Below are positions 1 to 6,952 of a stretch of 26,866 nt of DNA, one piece after another. This DNA comes from Propionibacterium sp. (GTDB taxonomy: Bacteria; Actinomycetota; Actinomycetes; Propionibacteriales; Propionibacteriaceae). The notes beneath the pieces were generated by a model, which saw only the letters and a list, made by a program, of their open reading frames with translations, did no database searches and had not been told where the DNA came from. A program made the position numbers and the translations under genes. The stretch spans positions 1-26,866 of the forward strand of contig DURG01000047.1 in assembly GCA_012837465.1 (NCBI GenBank), written 5' to 3'. Within the stretch, counting starts at the first letter, position 1; every line of letters starts with the position of its first letter.

Positions 1-2
1 AG

Positions 3-620
3 ACGCTGTCCATGGGCCCCAGCATCGTGTTGGAGCGGCTGCTCGACAACATCGTCGACGACTACCACCCGGTGCTCATCGGCATCGAGAACGACATCGA
101 CGAGATCGAGACGCAGGTCTTCAGCGGGTCTGCCCGGGTGTCGCGGCGGATCTACGAACTCTCCCGCGAGGTCATGGACCTGCAGCGTGCGGTGCGTCCG
201 CTGAAGCCCATCCTCGATTCCATCCGCCGCGACCGGGTGTTCCTCGTGGCCGGCGAGCACCGTCGCCAGGAACTGCGTGACATCGAGGACCACGCCATCC
301 ACGTCAACGAGCGCGTCGAGGTGCTGCGGGAGACGCTCAAGGGCGCGCTCGACCTCAACGTGTCACTCCAGAACCAGCGCCAGAACGAAGAGGTCCGGAA
401 CATGACCTCGGCGAGCCTCAAGCAGGCCGAGGATTCACGCCGCATCGCGGCATGGGCCGGCGTCTTGTTCGTGCCCAGCCTCGTCACCGGGACCTACGGC
501 ATGAACTTCACCAACATGCCCGAACTGGAGTGGCCGTTCGGCTACGGCTTCGCCCTGCTGCTGATGCTCTCGACCGGGTTCATCATGTACCTGGTCTTCA
601 AGTCGAAGAAGTGGCTATAG
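3..620 (+). CDS. corA: CorA-family magnesium/divalent cation transporter, C-terminal part (5' end outside window)
   Basis: The reading frame is open from the left edge, so the N-terminal cytoplasmic domain is missing and about 205 residues of a roughly 320-350 residue family are visible. The visible part is a charged helical stalk followed by two C-terminal membrane segments. The CorA signature Gly-Met-Asn (in YGMNF) ends the first membrane segment at about residues 165-170 from the first visible Met (base 12), and a short loop leads to the second segment and a basic tail (KSKKW). CorA proteins form pentameric inner-membrane Mg2+ channels. The Met at base 12 is internal, not a start. The stop overlaps the stop of the convergent ilvD gene. 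The family call is firm; Mg2+ versus Co2+/Zn2+ preference cannot be read from this fragment. Confidence 0.93.
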   Translation, partial: TLSMGPSIVLERLLDNIVDDYHPVLIGIENDIDEIETQVFSGSARVSRRIYELSREVMDLQRAVRPLKPILDSIRRDRVFLVAGEHRRQELRDIEDHAIHVNERVEVLRETLKGALDLNVSLQNQRQNEEVRNMTSASLKQAEDSRRIAAWAGVLFVPSLVTGTYGMNFTNMPELEWPFGYGFALLLMLSTGFIMYLVFKSKKWL

Positions 621-2459
621 GCGCTGGCGCGCCGCACCCTTGTCCGCCGACTGGGCGAGCATCCCGTAGATCTTGAGCGCGGTGGACACCGCGCGCTCGC
701 GCGGCTCCTTCGGCTGCCAGCCGGACTCGTCGCGGGCCGCGCGGCGGGCGGCCAGTTCCTCGTCGGAGACCTCGAGGCGGATGGAGCGCTCGGGGATGGA
801 CACGGAGATCGTGTCGCCGTGCTCGACCAGGCCGATCGGGCCGCCGCTGGCGGCCTCCGGTGAGACGTGGCCGATGGACAGGCCCGAGGACCCGCCGGAG
901 AAGCGGCCGTCGGTGATCAGCGCGCACTGGGGGCCGAGCCCCAGCGCCTTCAGGTACGCGGTCGGGTACAGCATCTCCTGCATGCCGGGGCCGCCCTTGG
1001 GGCCCTCGTAGCGCACGATCACGACGTCGCCCGGTTGTACCCGCTTGCCGAGGATCGCTTCGACCGCCTCGTCCTGGGATTCGGTCACGAAGGCCTTGCC
1101 GCTGAACGTCCACTGGTCCTCGGGCACGCCGGCGGTCTTGACGATGGCGCCATCGGGCGCGAGGTTGCCGAACAGGACGGCGAGGCCACCGTCGGCCGTG
1201 TACGGGTGCTGCGTGGAGCGGATGCAGCCGCCCTCCGCGTCGGTGTCGAGGCTCTCCCACCGGTTGGTCGACGAGAAGGCCTCGGTGGTGCGGACGCCGC
1301 CGGGGGCGGCGTGGAAGAGGTCGATGGCCTCCGGGGTCGCCTTGCCGCCGCGAATGTCCCAGGCGTCCAGCCACTCCTGCAGGGAGGGCGAGTGGACGGC
1401 GTGCACGGAGTCATCGAGCTTGCCGCCGCGGTGCAGCTCACCAAGGATCGCGGCGATGCCGCCCGCCCGGTGCACGTCCTCCATCCAGTACTCCTTGGAG
1501 TTCGGCGCGACCTTGGCCAGGCAGGGGGTTTCCCGCGAGATGCGGTCGATGTCGGCCATCGTGAAGTCGACCCCGGCCTCCTGCGCCGCGGCCAGCAGGT
1601 GGAGCACGGTGTTGGTGGAGCCGCCCATGGCGACGTCGAGCTTCATGGCGTTCTCGAACGCGGGCTTCCGGGCGATCGACAGCGGGAGGACGGAGTCGTC
1701 GTCCTCATCGTAGTAGCGCTTGCAGAGTTCGACGGCGAGGCGGCCGGCCTGCTCGAACAGCCCCTTGCGGGCGGAGGCGGTGGCCAGGGTGGAGCCGTTG
1801 CCGGGCAGCGCGAGCCCGACAGCCTCGAGCAGGCAGTTCATCGAGTTGGCGGTGAACATGCCCGAGCAGGAGCCGCACGTGGGGCAGGCGTTGGCCTCGA
1901 TGCGGCCGAGTTCCTCGTCGGAGACGTCGGGGTCGACGGCGGCCATCATCGCGTCGATGAGGTCTAGGGAGGTGGCGACGGTGCCGCCGTCCTTGACGAT
2001 CGCCTTCCCCGCCTCCATCGGGCCGCCCGACACGAACACCGTCGGGATGTTGAGGCGCAGGGCCGCCAGGAACATGCCGGGGGTGATCTTGTCGCAGTTG
2101 GAGATGCAGACCATGGCGTCGGCGCAGTGCGCGTTGACCATGTACTCCACCGAGTCGGCGATCAGCTCGCGGCTGGGCAGGGAGTAGAGCATGCCGTCGT
2201 GGCCCATCGCGATGCCGTCGTCGACCGCGATCGTGTTGAACTCGCGGCCCACTCCCCCGGCCTCGGCGATGGCACCGGAGACGAGCCTTCCCATGTCGCG
2301 CAGGTGCACGTGGCCCGGCACGAACTGCGTGAACGAGTTGACCACCGCGATGATCGGCTTGCCCCAGTCACTGTCCGTCACACCCGTGGCGCGCCAGAGC
2401 GCGCGGGCGCCGGCCATGTTGCGGCCGTGGGTGGAGGTGCGGGATCGCAGAGCGGGCAT
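615..2459 (-). CDS. ilvD: Dihydroxy-acid dehydratase
   Basis: IlvD dehydrates 2,3-dihydroxy-isovalerate and 2,3-dihydroxy-3-methylvalerate to 2-oxo acids in valine, isoleucine and leucine synthesis, in the cytoplasm, using a catalytic iron-sulfur cluster. At 614 residues it is full length and of the long type also found in E. coli. Visible motifs are VDDGIAMGH (about 79-87), SNCDKITPGM (Cys122), the cluster motif CPTCGSCSGMF (Cys195), MGGSTNTVLH, and near the C terminus GPKGGPGM and DGRFSGGSSGLSIGHVSPEA. The start is ATG with AGGAG 5 bases upstream (2465-2469). A TAGTCT -10-like hexamer lies at 2492-2497. No other ilv gene is nearby, so the gene appears monocistronic. Its stop overlaps the corA stop. 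Confidence 0.98.
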   Translation of the reverse strand: MPALRSRTSTHGRNMAGARALWRATGVTDSDWGKPIIAVVNSFTQFVPGHVHLRDMGRLVSGAIAEAGGVGREFNTIAVDDGIAMGHDGMLYSLPSRELIADSVEYMVNAHCADAMVCISNCDKITPGMFLAALRLNIPTVFVSGGPMEAGKAIVKDGGTVATSLDLIDAMMAAVDPDVSDEELGRIEANACPTCGSCSGMFTANSMNCLLEAVGLALPGNGSTLATASARKGLFEQAGRLAVELCKRYYDEDDDSVLPLSIARKPAFENAMKLDVAMGGSTNTVLHLLAAAQEAGVDFTMADIDRISRETPCLAKVAPNSKEYWMEDVHRAGGIAAILGELHRGGKLDDSVHAVHSPSLQEWLDAWDIRGGKATPEAIDLFHAAPGGVRTTEAFSSTNRWESLDTDAEGGCIRSTQHPYTADGGLAVLFGNLAPDGAIVKTAGVPEDQWTFSGKAFVTESQDEAVEAILGKRVQPGDVVIVRYEGPKGGPGMQEMLYPTAYLKALGLGPQCALITDGRFSGGSSGLSIGHVSPEAASGGPIGLVEHGDTISVSIPERSIRLEVSDEELAARRAARDESGWQPKEPRERAVSTALKIYGMLAQSADKGAARQRL

Positions 2460-2491
2460 GGATGCTCCTGAGGTTGTGGGGTGACCCGTCC

Positions 2492-2497
2492 AGACTA
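2492..2497 (-). promoter_or_regulatory. Candidate -10 element of ilvD
   Basis: TAGTCT fits the actinobacterial TANNNT pattern and lies 32 bases upstream of the ilvD start, which would give a leader of about 25 bases containing the AGGAG ribosome binding site. No good -35 is visible. The position is plausible, but short AT-containing hexamers arise by chance. Confidence 0.35.
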
Positions 2498-2520
2498 CCT
2501 CTGGCTACCTGCGCAGACGT

Positions 2521-2556
2521 TTCCGCCGCCGCAGCGTGGACACTGCGGCGGCGGAA
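2521..2556 (-). terminator. Strong GC hairpin terminator after the GH112 gene
   Basis: A perfect 14-bp inverted repeat (TTCCGCCGCCGCAG at 2521-2534, CTGCGGCGGCGGAA at 2543-2556) has an 8-base loop. It begins 10 bases after the GH112 phosphorylase stop on the minus strand and lies before the ilvD promoter region. There is no U-tract, which is common for actinobacterial terminators. It should insulate ilvD from the upstream gene. Confidence 0.85.
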
Positions 2557-2566
2557 TCCGATGCGG

Positions 2567-4774
2567 TCAGGACAACGTGATCCAGCGCGACTCCATGGGC
2601 TCGAGGTCGAGTTCGACAGTGTGCTCCCCGCCCTCTGCGGCCAACCCACCGACGCGGCCAGTGACCGTGGTGGAGGTGGACTCGGTGCGGTTGTTCATCA
2701 CGAAGGCCTTGCCCGCGTTGGGGAACACCGCGATCTCCACGCCCGGATCCGACGGAATCCACTGCGCGCCGAACTCGGTCTCCCGCCCGGCCGCCCAGTA
2801 GATGGCGCGGTGCAGCAGTCGGGCGTTGTCGAAGCTGTACGGCAGACCGGCCACGTAGACGGCGCGACCCTCCCCCGTCTGTTTCGCTGCGAGGTCGACC
2901 GACTTCTCGGTGAGACGCAGGATCTGGGCGTCCTCGTTGAGGGCGAAGATGTCGCCAGCGCCCTCACCGACGTCGACCTTGGCGTCGTCGGCCAGGTCTG
3001 CGGTGATGAAGTGCTGCGGCTTCTCCTCCGGGTAGCGGTCCGTGGACTGCGAGATGCCCAGTTCCTTGTCGACGCCGAACACGTCCGAGAGTTGGAAGTA
3101 CGCGCCATTGGCCTGCACGGCCGTGGGCTCGCCCACGCCGATGAGGCCGCCGCCCTGGTGGACGAACTTCCTGAGCGCCACGGCGAGCGACTCGTCGAGC
3201 CACTCGCTGCCGCCGGAGAAGGCGGTCTCTGCGGCACCGACGTTGAGGACGACGTCGAACTCGTCGAGCTTGCCGTTCCTCGCGTCGTCGAAGCTGATGA
3301 ACTTCAGATCGAACGGGAGGCCGGCGAGGGCCTCGATGACGCCCAGGTAGGAGTAGATCTGCTTGTACCAGAGGGCGTGCGCCACCATGTGGGTCATCCA
3401 GGTGCGGATCTGCCCCCAGGCGTTGAGGATCGCGACGCGGATGGGCGAGTTCTCAGGACGCTGCCCCTGCCCCTCGTCGTGGATGGAGCGGAACTCGTCG
3501 GCGATCTGCTCGATGCGCGCCATGAAATCGGGGAACTTGGTGGCCAGTGAGAGGTAGCCGCCGTAGCCGATCCGGTCCAGCGGCTTGCGCGCGATGGCGC
3601 GACGGGCCAGCAGCCAGGATTCGTTGGCCTCGCCCAAGGGGTCGCCACCCTCGCGGAACACGTCCGGGAAGAAGTACGGCAGGAAGCGTCCCTCGGTGAA
3701 CTTGACGCCGGGGATGTCGGAGATCATGCGGCACGTGGCCGAGGAACCGACGGAGCCCACCACGCCGTCGATGCCGGTGCTCGCGAACAGTTCGCCGTAG
3801 GGCTCGGTGCCCATCCAGTTGTCGCCCAGGAACATGAGGGCTTCCTTGCCGAACTCGTGGACGATGTCGACCAGTTCCTTGACGCGGGAGCAGACGAACT
3901 TCGTGGTGAACTCGATCCAGTCCTTGAACACCGGCGAGGGCACGCGGAACGAGGAGTTGTAGTAGCCCTGGTCGACGAAGTCCTCGGCGCGCAGCTGGTA
4001 GCCGTACTCCTTCTCGAAGGCCTCCATGGCGATGGGGTTGACGGAGGTGGAGTAACCGAACCAGTCGACGTACTTCTCCTTGCCGAGATCGTTGAAGACC
4101 AGGGTGAAGTGGTAGAAGAACGTCGTGAAGCGCACCACGTCGACCTCGGGGCGATCCTCGCACCACTTGCGCAGCGCGGACTTCATGAACTCCCACGCGA
4201 CGGGGTGGCGGGCGTCGTAGCCGATCTCGCGCACGCGGGTCTCGTCGTCCCACCAGTTGTTGGTGATGTAGTTGTACATCTGGGTGGAGTCCCACACCTG
4301 CCAGGCGAGGAAGCTGACGGTGTAGACGTGGAACGGAACCGGCTCGGCGATGGTCACGGTGACCTCCGCGCCCTCGCCCTCCACGGACCAGTCGCTGACG
4401 GGGACGACCTCGCCGGTGGTGCGGTCGATGACCTCCCACCAGCGCTGCACGTCGCCCTGGTCCGGCTCGACCTGGAGCTTGTAGTAGCCCTTCATGATGT
4501 CGACGGCGAGCGGGCCCTCGGCGGGCGCGGCGACGCGTTCGCTCATCAGGTAGAAGCGGGGCCGGGCGTCCAGGTTGGCCTCGGCGAACTCCTGCTGGCC
4601 GCGGGCCGGGAAGTAGGTCTCGTAAACCTTCACGCCCAACTGGGGAGTGATCTCGGGCAGCCAGGTGCCGTCGGAATTGCGTACGGCGTCTGCGCCGAGG
4701 CGGGAGAGGATGCCGGGCAACTGGTCATCCATGCCCTGCTCGATGGGAAGGGTCACGCGTCCCTTGGCGTTCAT
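2567..4774 (-). CDS. lnpA: GH112 phosphorylase (1,3-beta-galactosyl-N-acetylhexosamine phosphorylase family)
   Basis: GH112 enzymes split beta-galactosyl disaccharides such as lacto-N-biose or galacto-N-biose with phosphate, giving galactose 1-phosphate. The 735-residue protein matches what I recall of Bifidobacterium longum LnpA along its whole length: an N-terminal barrel with GADAVRNSDGT, DVVRFTTFFYHFTL and MFLGDNWMGTEPY, then DIPGVKFTEGRFLPYFFPD, and a trimer-interface/C-terminal domain with VGEPTAV. Asp318 in GDNW aligns with the B. longum general acid Asp313. There is no signal peptide, so the substrate must be imported. The ATG start has GGAGG 6 bases upstream (4781-4785). No galactose kinase, uridylyltransferase or sugar ABC transporter is adjacent. 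Substrate preference (lacto-N-biose, galacto-N-biose or galactosyl-rhamnose) cannot be settled from sequence reading alone. Confidence 0.93.
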   Translation of the reverse strand: MNAKGRVTLPIEQGMDDQLPGILSRLGADAVRNSDGTWLPEITPQLGVKVYETYFPARGQQEFAEANLDARPRFYLMSERVAAPAEGPLAVDIMKGYYKLQVEPDQGDVQRWWEVIDRTTGEVVPVSDWSVEGEGAEVTVTIAEPVPFHVYTVSFLAWQVWDSTQMYNYITNNWWDDETRVREIGYDARHPVAWEFMKSALRKWCEDRPEVDVVRFTTFFYHFTLVFNDLGKEKYVDWFGYSTSVNPIAMEAFEKEYGYQLRAEDFVDQGYYNSSFRVPSPVFKDWIEFTTKFVCSRVKELVDIVHEFGKEALMFLGDNWMGTEPYGELFASTGIDGVVGSVGSSATCRMISDIPGVKFTEGRFLPYFFPDVFREGGDPLGEANESWLLARRAIARKPLDRIGYGGYLSLATKFPDFMARIEQIADEFRSIHDEGQGQRPENSPIRVAILNAWGQIRTWMTHMVAHALWYKQIYSYLGVIEALAGLPFDLKFISFDDARNGKLDEFDVVLNVGAAETAFSGGSEWLDESLAVALRKFVHQGGGLIGVGEPTAVQANGAYFQLSDVFGVDKELGISQSTDRYPEEKPQHFITADLADDAKVDVGEGAGDIFALNEDAQILRLTEKSVDLAAKQTGEGRAVYVAGLPYSFDNARLLHRAIYWAAGRETEFGAQWIPSDPGVEIAVFPNAGKAFVMNNRTESTSTTVTGRVGGLAAEGGEHTVELDLEPMESRWITLS

Positions 4775-4822
4775 GGGGAACCTCCGAGTCGTTCGTCAAC
4801 GCTCCCGAGTCTGTCACCTGGA

Positions 4823-4873
4823 TGCGCACTTCAGCACCTTGGGTGCGAAATGGAGCAGAAACTGTGCGCAGTT
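4823..4873 (-). promoter_or_regulatory. Repeat-rich spacer upstream of the GH112 gene; candidate operators or weak terminator
   Basis: The 101-bp spacer between the sulfurtransferase stop and the GH112 start holds TGCGCA at 4823-4828 and again at 4865-4870, an inverted repeat GCACC-TTG-GGTGC at 4834-4846, and AACTG-TGCG-CAGTT at 4860-4873. The last lies 3 bases past the sulfurtransferase stop and could be a weak terminator. The repeats, 42 bp apart (about four helical turns), could equally be an operator for sugar-responsive control. No clear -10/-35 pair was seen. Confidence 0.3.
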
Positions 4874-4875
4874 GC

Positions 4876-5673
4876 TCACTCGCCCGTCGCGACGGGGCGG
4901 TCGGTGGCGCTGTACTGGGACCAGGAGCCGGGGAACAACCGCCCCCGCCCGAGGCCGGCGTGCTCCAGGGCGATCAGGTTGTGACAAGCGGTGATGCCGG
5001 AGCCACAGTACGACACGACATCGGCCGCGTCGTCGATGCCCGCGAACCTCTCGCGGAGCTCAGCAGGGCTCCGGAAGCGCCGGGAGGCGTCGAGGTTGCC
5101 GCTCAGCGGCAGGCTGCGGGCGCCGGGGATGTGGCCCGCCGCGGGGTCCAAGGGCTCAACCTCGCCGCGGTATCGCTCACCGGCGCGCGCATCGATCACG
5201 CAGTCGCCGGTGGCCGCTTCGTCGATCGTGGCCAACGCTTCGGCAGGCCACCCCCGAGCGGTGAAGGTGGCCGGCTCCACGGCGGGCGCCCCCGCCTCGA
5301 GTTCCCTGTCCCAGGCCTGCAGGCCGCCATCCAGGAGCCCGGCGTCCTCACCGAGCATGCGCAGCAGCCACACGAGCCGGGCGGCCATCGCGCCCCCGGC
5401 GTCGTCGTAGGCCACGACGGTGGCTCCGTCGCCGATCCCGAGGGCAGAAAGACCATCGGCGAAGCGTTCGGGGGCGGGCAGCGGGTGTCGGCCACGCGCG
5501 GGCGACGGCGGGTCCGCCAGCACATCGTCCATGGACACGAACACTGCGCCCGGCAGGTGGCCGGCGGCGTGGGCATCGGCGCCGGAGCGCCCGTCGAGGT
5601 AGTGGCGTACGTCGGCGAGGACGGCGTCCGGGTGGGCCTGTAGCCAGTCGAGGTCTACTACGGGTGGGATCAC
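4876..5673 (-). CDS. sseA: Two-domain sulfurtransferase (rhodanese / 3-mercaptopyruvate type)
   Basis: The 265-residue protein has two rhodanese domains: an inactive N-terminal one (about 8-125, with VLADVRHYLDG and GHLPGAVFV) and a catalytic C-terminal one (about 145-262, with VIDARAGERYRG and GHIPGARSLPL). The active-site loop is CGSGITAC with nucleophile Cys223. The CGSG(V/I)TA loop is closer to 3-mercaptopyruvate sulfurtransferases than to the CRKGVTA loop of thiosulfate enzymes, so mercaptopyruvate is the likelier donor. This is a family-based inference. The enzyme carries sulfane sulfur as a Cys persulfide in the cytoplasm. The GTG start overlaps the stop of the upstream response regulator in a GTGA arrangement (5670-5673), so the two are probably co-transcribed and translationally coupled. 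Confidence 0.93.
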   Translation of the reverse strand: MIPPVVDLDWLQAHPDAVLADVRHYLDGRSGADAHAAGHLPGAVFVSMDDVLADPPSPARGRHPLPAPERFADGLSALGIGDGATVVAYDDAGGAMAARLVWLLRMLGEDAGLLDGGLQAWDRELEAGAPAVEPATFTARGWPAEALATIDEAATGDCVIDARAGERYRGEVEPLDPAAGHIPGARSLPLSGNLDASRRFRSPAELRERFAGIDDAADVVSYCGSGITACHNLIALEHAGLGRGRLFPGSWSQYSATDRPVATGE

Positions 5674-6335
5674 ACGTTCAGGTTAACGCGGCTGAAGTCC
5701 GGCAGCATGCCGTTCTCCAGGCCCCAGCGCACGGCCTGGGATCGGCGTTCGACGCCGATCTTGCGATAGGCGGAGCGGATGTAGGACTTGACCGAGTTGA
5801 TGCTCAGGTAGCTCTTCGCGGCGATGTCCTGGTTCGTGAGCCCCTGGGTGATGAGCCCCAGCACCTCGGACTCGCGGGCGGTCAGACCGATGCTGGCCCC
5901 CGGCCAGGACATGTCCTCGGCGTTGGTGAGGATGTGGCCGTCGTTGTCTGGATGGGGCTCGGAGACCACCGTCTCACCGCGGCCGATGGCCTCCAGCGAT
6001 TCGACCAACTGCTCGGCGCTCATCGACTTGTCGAGGTAGCCCAGGCAGCCCTTGGCCACCGCGCCGGCCGCCAGGTCCGGATGCATGTTCCACGTGTAGA
6101 TGGCCAGCCTGCCCACATTGGGGCAGCCGAGCAGTGCGCCGAGCTCGACTATCTCGGACTGTCCTTGGCTGAACGAGTCGTACAGCGTCACGTCGACGGC
6201 GGATTCAGCGGGGCCCCTCGCACCCCACTCCACCAACTCAATGCGGTCTCGGTAGGGGTGGAGCATGCTGCGCAAGCCATGGACCATCACTTCGTAGTCA
6301 TTCAGGAGCGCAACGCGTAGGGGTTTGTCGGTCAC
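5670..6335 (-). CDS. Orphan LuxR/NarL-type response regulator with atypical receiver
   Basis: About 221 residues. The N-terminal receiver (about 4-115) has LLNDYE where canonical receivers have two adjacent acidic residues (here Asn12-Asp13), a phospho-acceptor candidate Asp53 in TLYDS, Thr81 and Lys103 in GYLDKS. A LuxR helix-turn-helix follows (about 150-207: LTARESEVLGLITQGLTNQDIA, then SVKSYIRSAYRKIG). No histidine kinase gene is adjacent. I choose the GTG at 6335. A good -10 (TATAGT, 6343-6348) lies exactly 7 bases upstream, implying a leaderless transcript, and the longer start at 6344 would fall inside that -10. No Shine-Dalgarno precedes either. The gene overlaps the sulfurtransferase gene by 4 bases. 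Its target genes are unknown. Confidence 0.88.
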   Translation of the reverse strand: MTDKPLRVALLNDYEVMVHGLRSMLHPYRDRIELVEWGARGPAESAVDVTLYDSFSQGQSEIVELGALLGCPNVGRLAIYTWNMHPDLAAGAVAKGCLGYLDKSMSAEQLVESLEAIGRGETVVSEPHPDNDGHILTNAEDMSWPGASIGLTARESEVLGLITQGLTNQDIAAKSYLSINSVKSYIRSAYRKIGVERRSQAVRWGLENGMLPDFSRVNLNV

Positions 6336-6342
6336 GACGACC

Positions 6343-6348
6343 ACTATA
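6343..6348 (-). promoter_or_regulatory. -10 element of the response regulator gene, leaderless spacing
   Basis: TATAGT on the minus strand is followed by 7 bases and then GTG (6335-6333). This is the spacing expected if transcription starts on the start codon. No -35 of note is visible. Confidence 0.5.
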
Positions 6349-6399
6349 CGGAGGTGGGGTCTAATCGGTTTGCGCCATGCGGCAGCAAACCATCCAAAC

Positions 6400-6942
6400 T
6401 CACCCCTGGGGGTGGGAGCGCGGCGGCCGCCACCGGCTCCCGAACTGCATCCGTAGTGACCACCCGATCACGCCGACCATGTAGAGCGCGAAGACGACCC
6501 AGAACGCACCCAGGAACGGTTCGACTCCGCCGGCGATCTTCCCCACCTCATACATGGCGTAACCGACGAAGGCCAGGGTGGCGGCTCCGATCCAGGAGAG
6601 GTCGTCGGCCAGCATCCGCTGCGCACGCGGCAGGTTCTCCGGCCGAAGCCAGTACTCCTTGTGCGGCATGTTGACCAGGTCCTGGGGCATCCGGCCGATC
6701 AGCCGCGGGAGGAACCACATGAGCAGGAACAGGGACAGGCCGAGGGCGGAGGCGATGGCCACGTGACCGGCGCGGTCACCCCACCACGTGACGTCTCCCC
6801 CGGGGCCGACGTGGCCCGGCACCTTGTCGGGCAGTGTGAACGCCTGGTAGGCCACGAGGACGGCGTAGCCCGCGGCCGCCGCCAACAGGGCAGCCCGCCC
6901 GGCAGAGAGGCCGGGCGGGCTGTCGTCAGCGAGGTGCTCCAT
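6400..6942 (-). CDS. DUF1648-type membrane protein
   Basis: The 180-residue protein has four predicted membrane helices at about 16-36, 61-82, 117-134 and 142-164. The loop after the first helix (LPDKVPGHVGPGG, then TWWGDR) fits the DUF1648 pattern of a Pro-rich, Trp-Gly containing segment after TM1, and MPHKEYWL in the middle is also typical. Function is unknown; some DUF1648 proteins are linked to immunity or sensor roles, but nothing here supports either. The start at 6942 is 10 bases after the nrdJ stop with no clear ribosome binding site. A perfect 13-bp hairpin lies inside codons 8-17. If that hairpin terminates nrdJ, expression of this gene would depend on readthrough or another promoter. 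Downstream starts would remove part of TM1, so I keep this one. Confidence 0.75.
   Translation of the reverse strand: MEHLADDSPPGLSAGRAALLAAAAGYAVLVAYQAFTLPDKVPGHVGPGGDVTWWGDRAGHVAIASALGLSLFLLMWFLPRLIGRMPQDLVNMPHKEYWLRPENLPRAQRMLADDLSWIGAATLAFVGYAMYEVGKIAGGVEPFLGAFWVVFALYMVGVIGWSLRMQFGSRWRPPRSHPQG
6891..6922 (-). terminator. Perfect hairpin 31 bases after nrdJ, inside the DUF1648 reading frame
   Basis: CAGCCCGCCCGGC (6891-6903) and GCCGGGCGGGCTG (6910-6922) pair perfectly over 13 bp around a 6-base loop. Position and strength suit an intrinsic terminator for nrdJ (stop at 6953-6955), but it also encodes residues of the next open reading frame. No U-tract follows. Confidence 0.65.
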
Positions 6943-6952
6943 CTGGCGCTGA

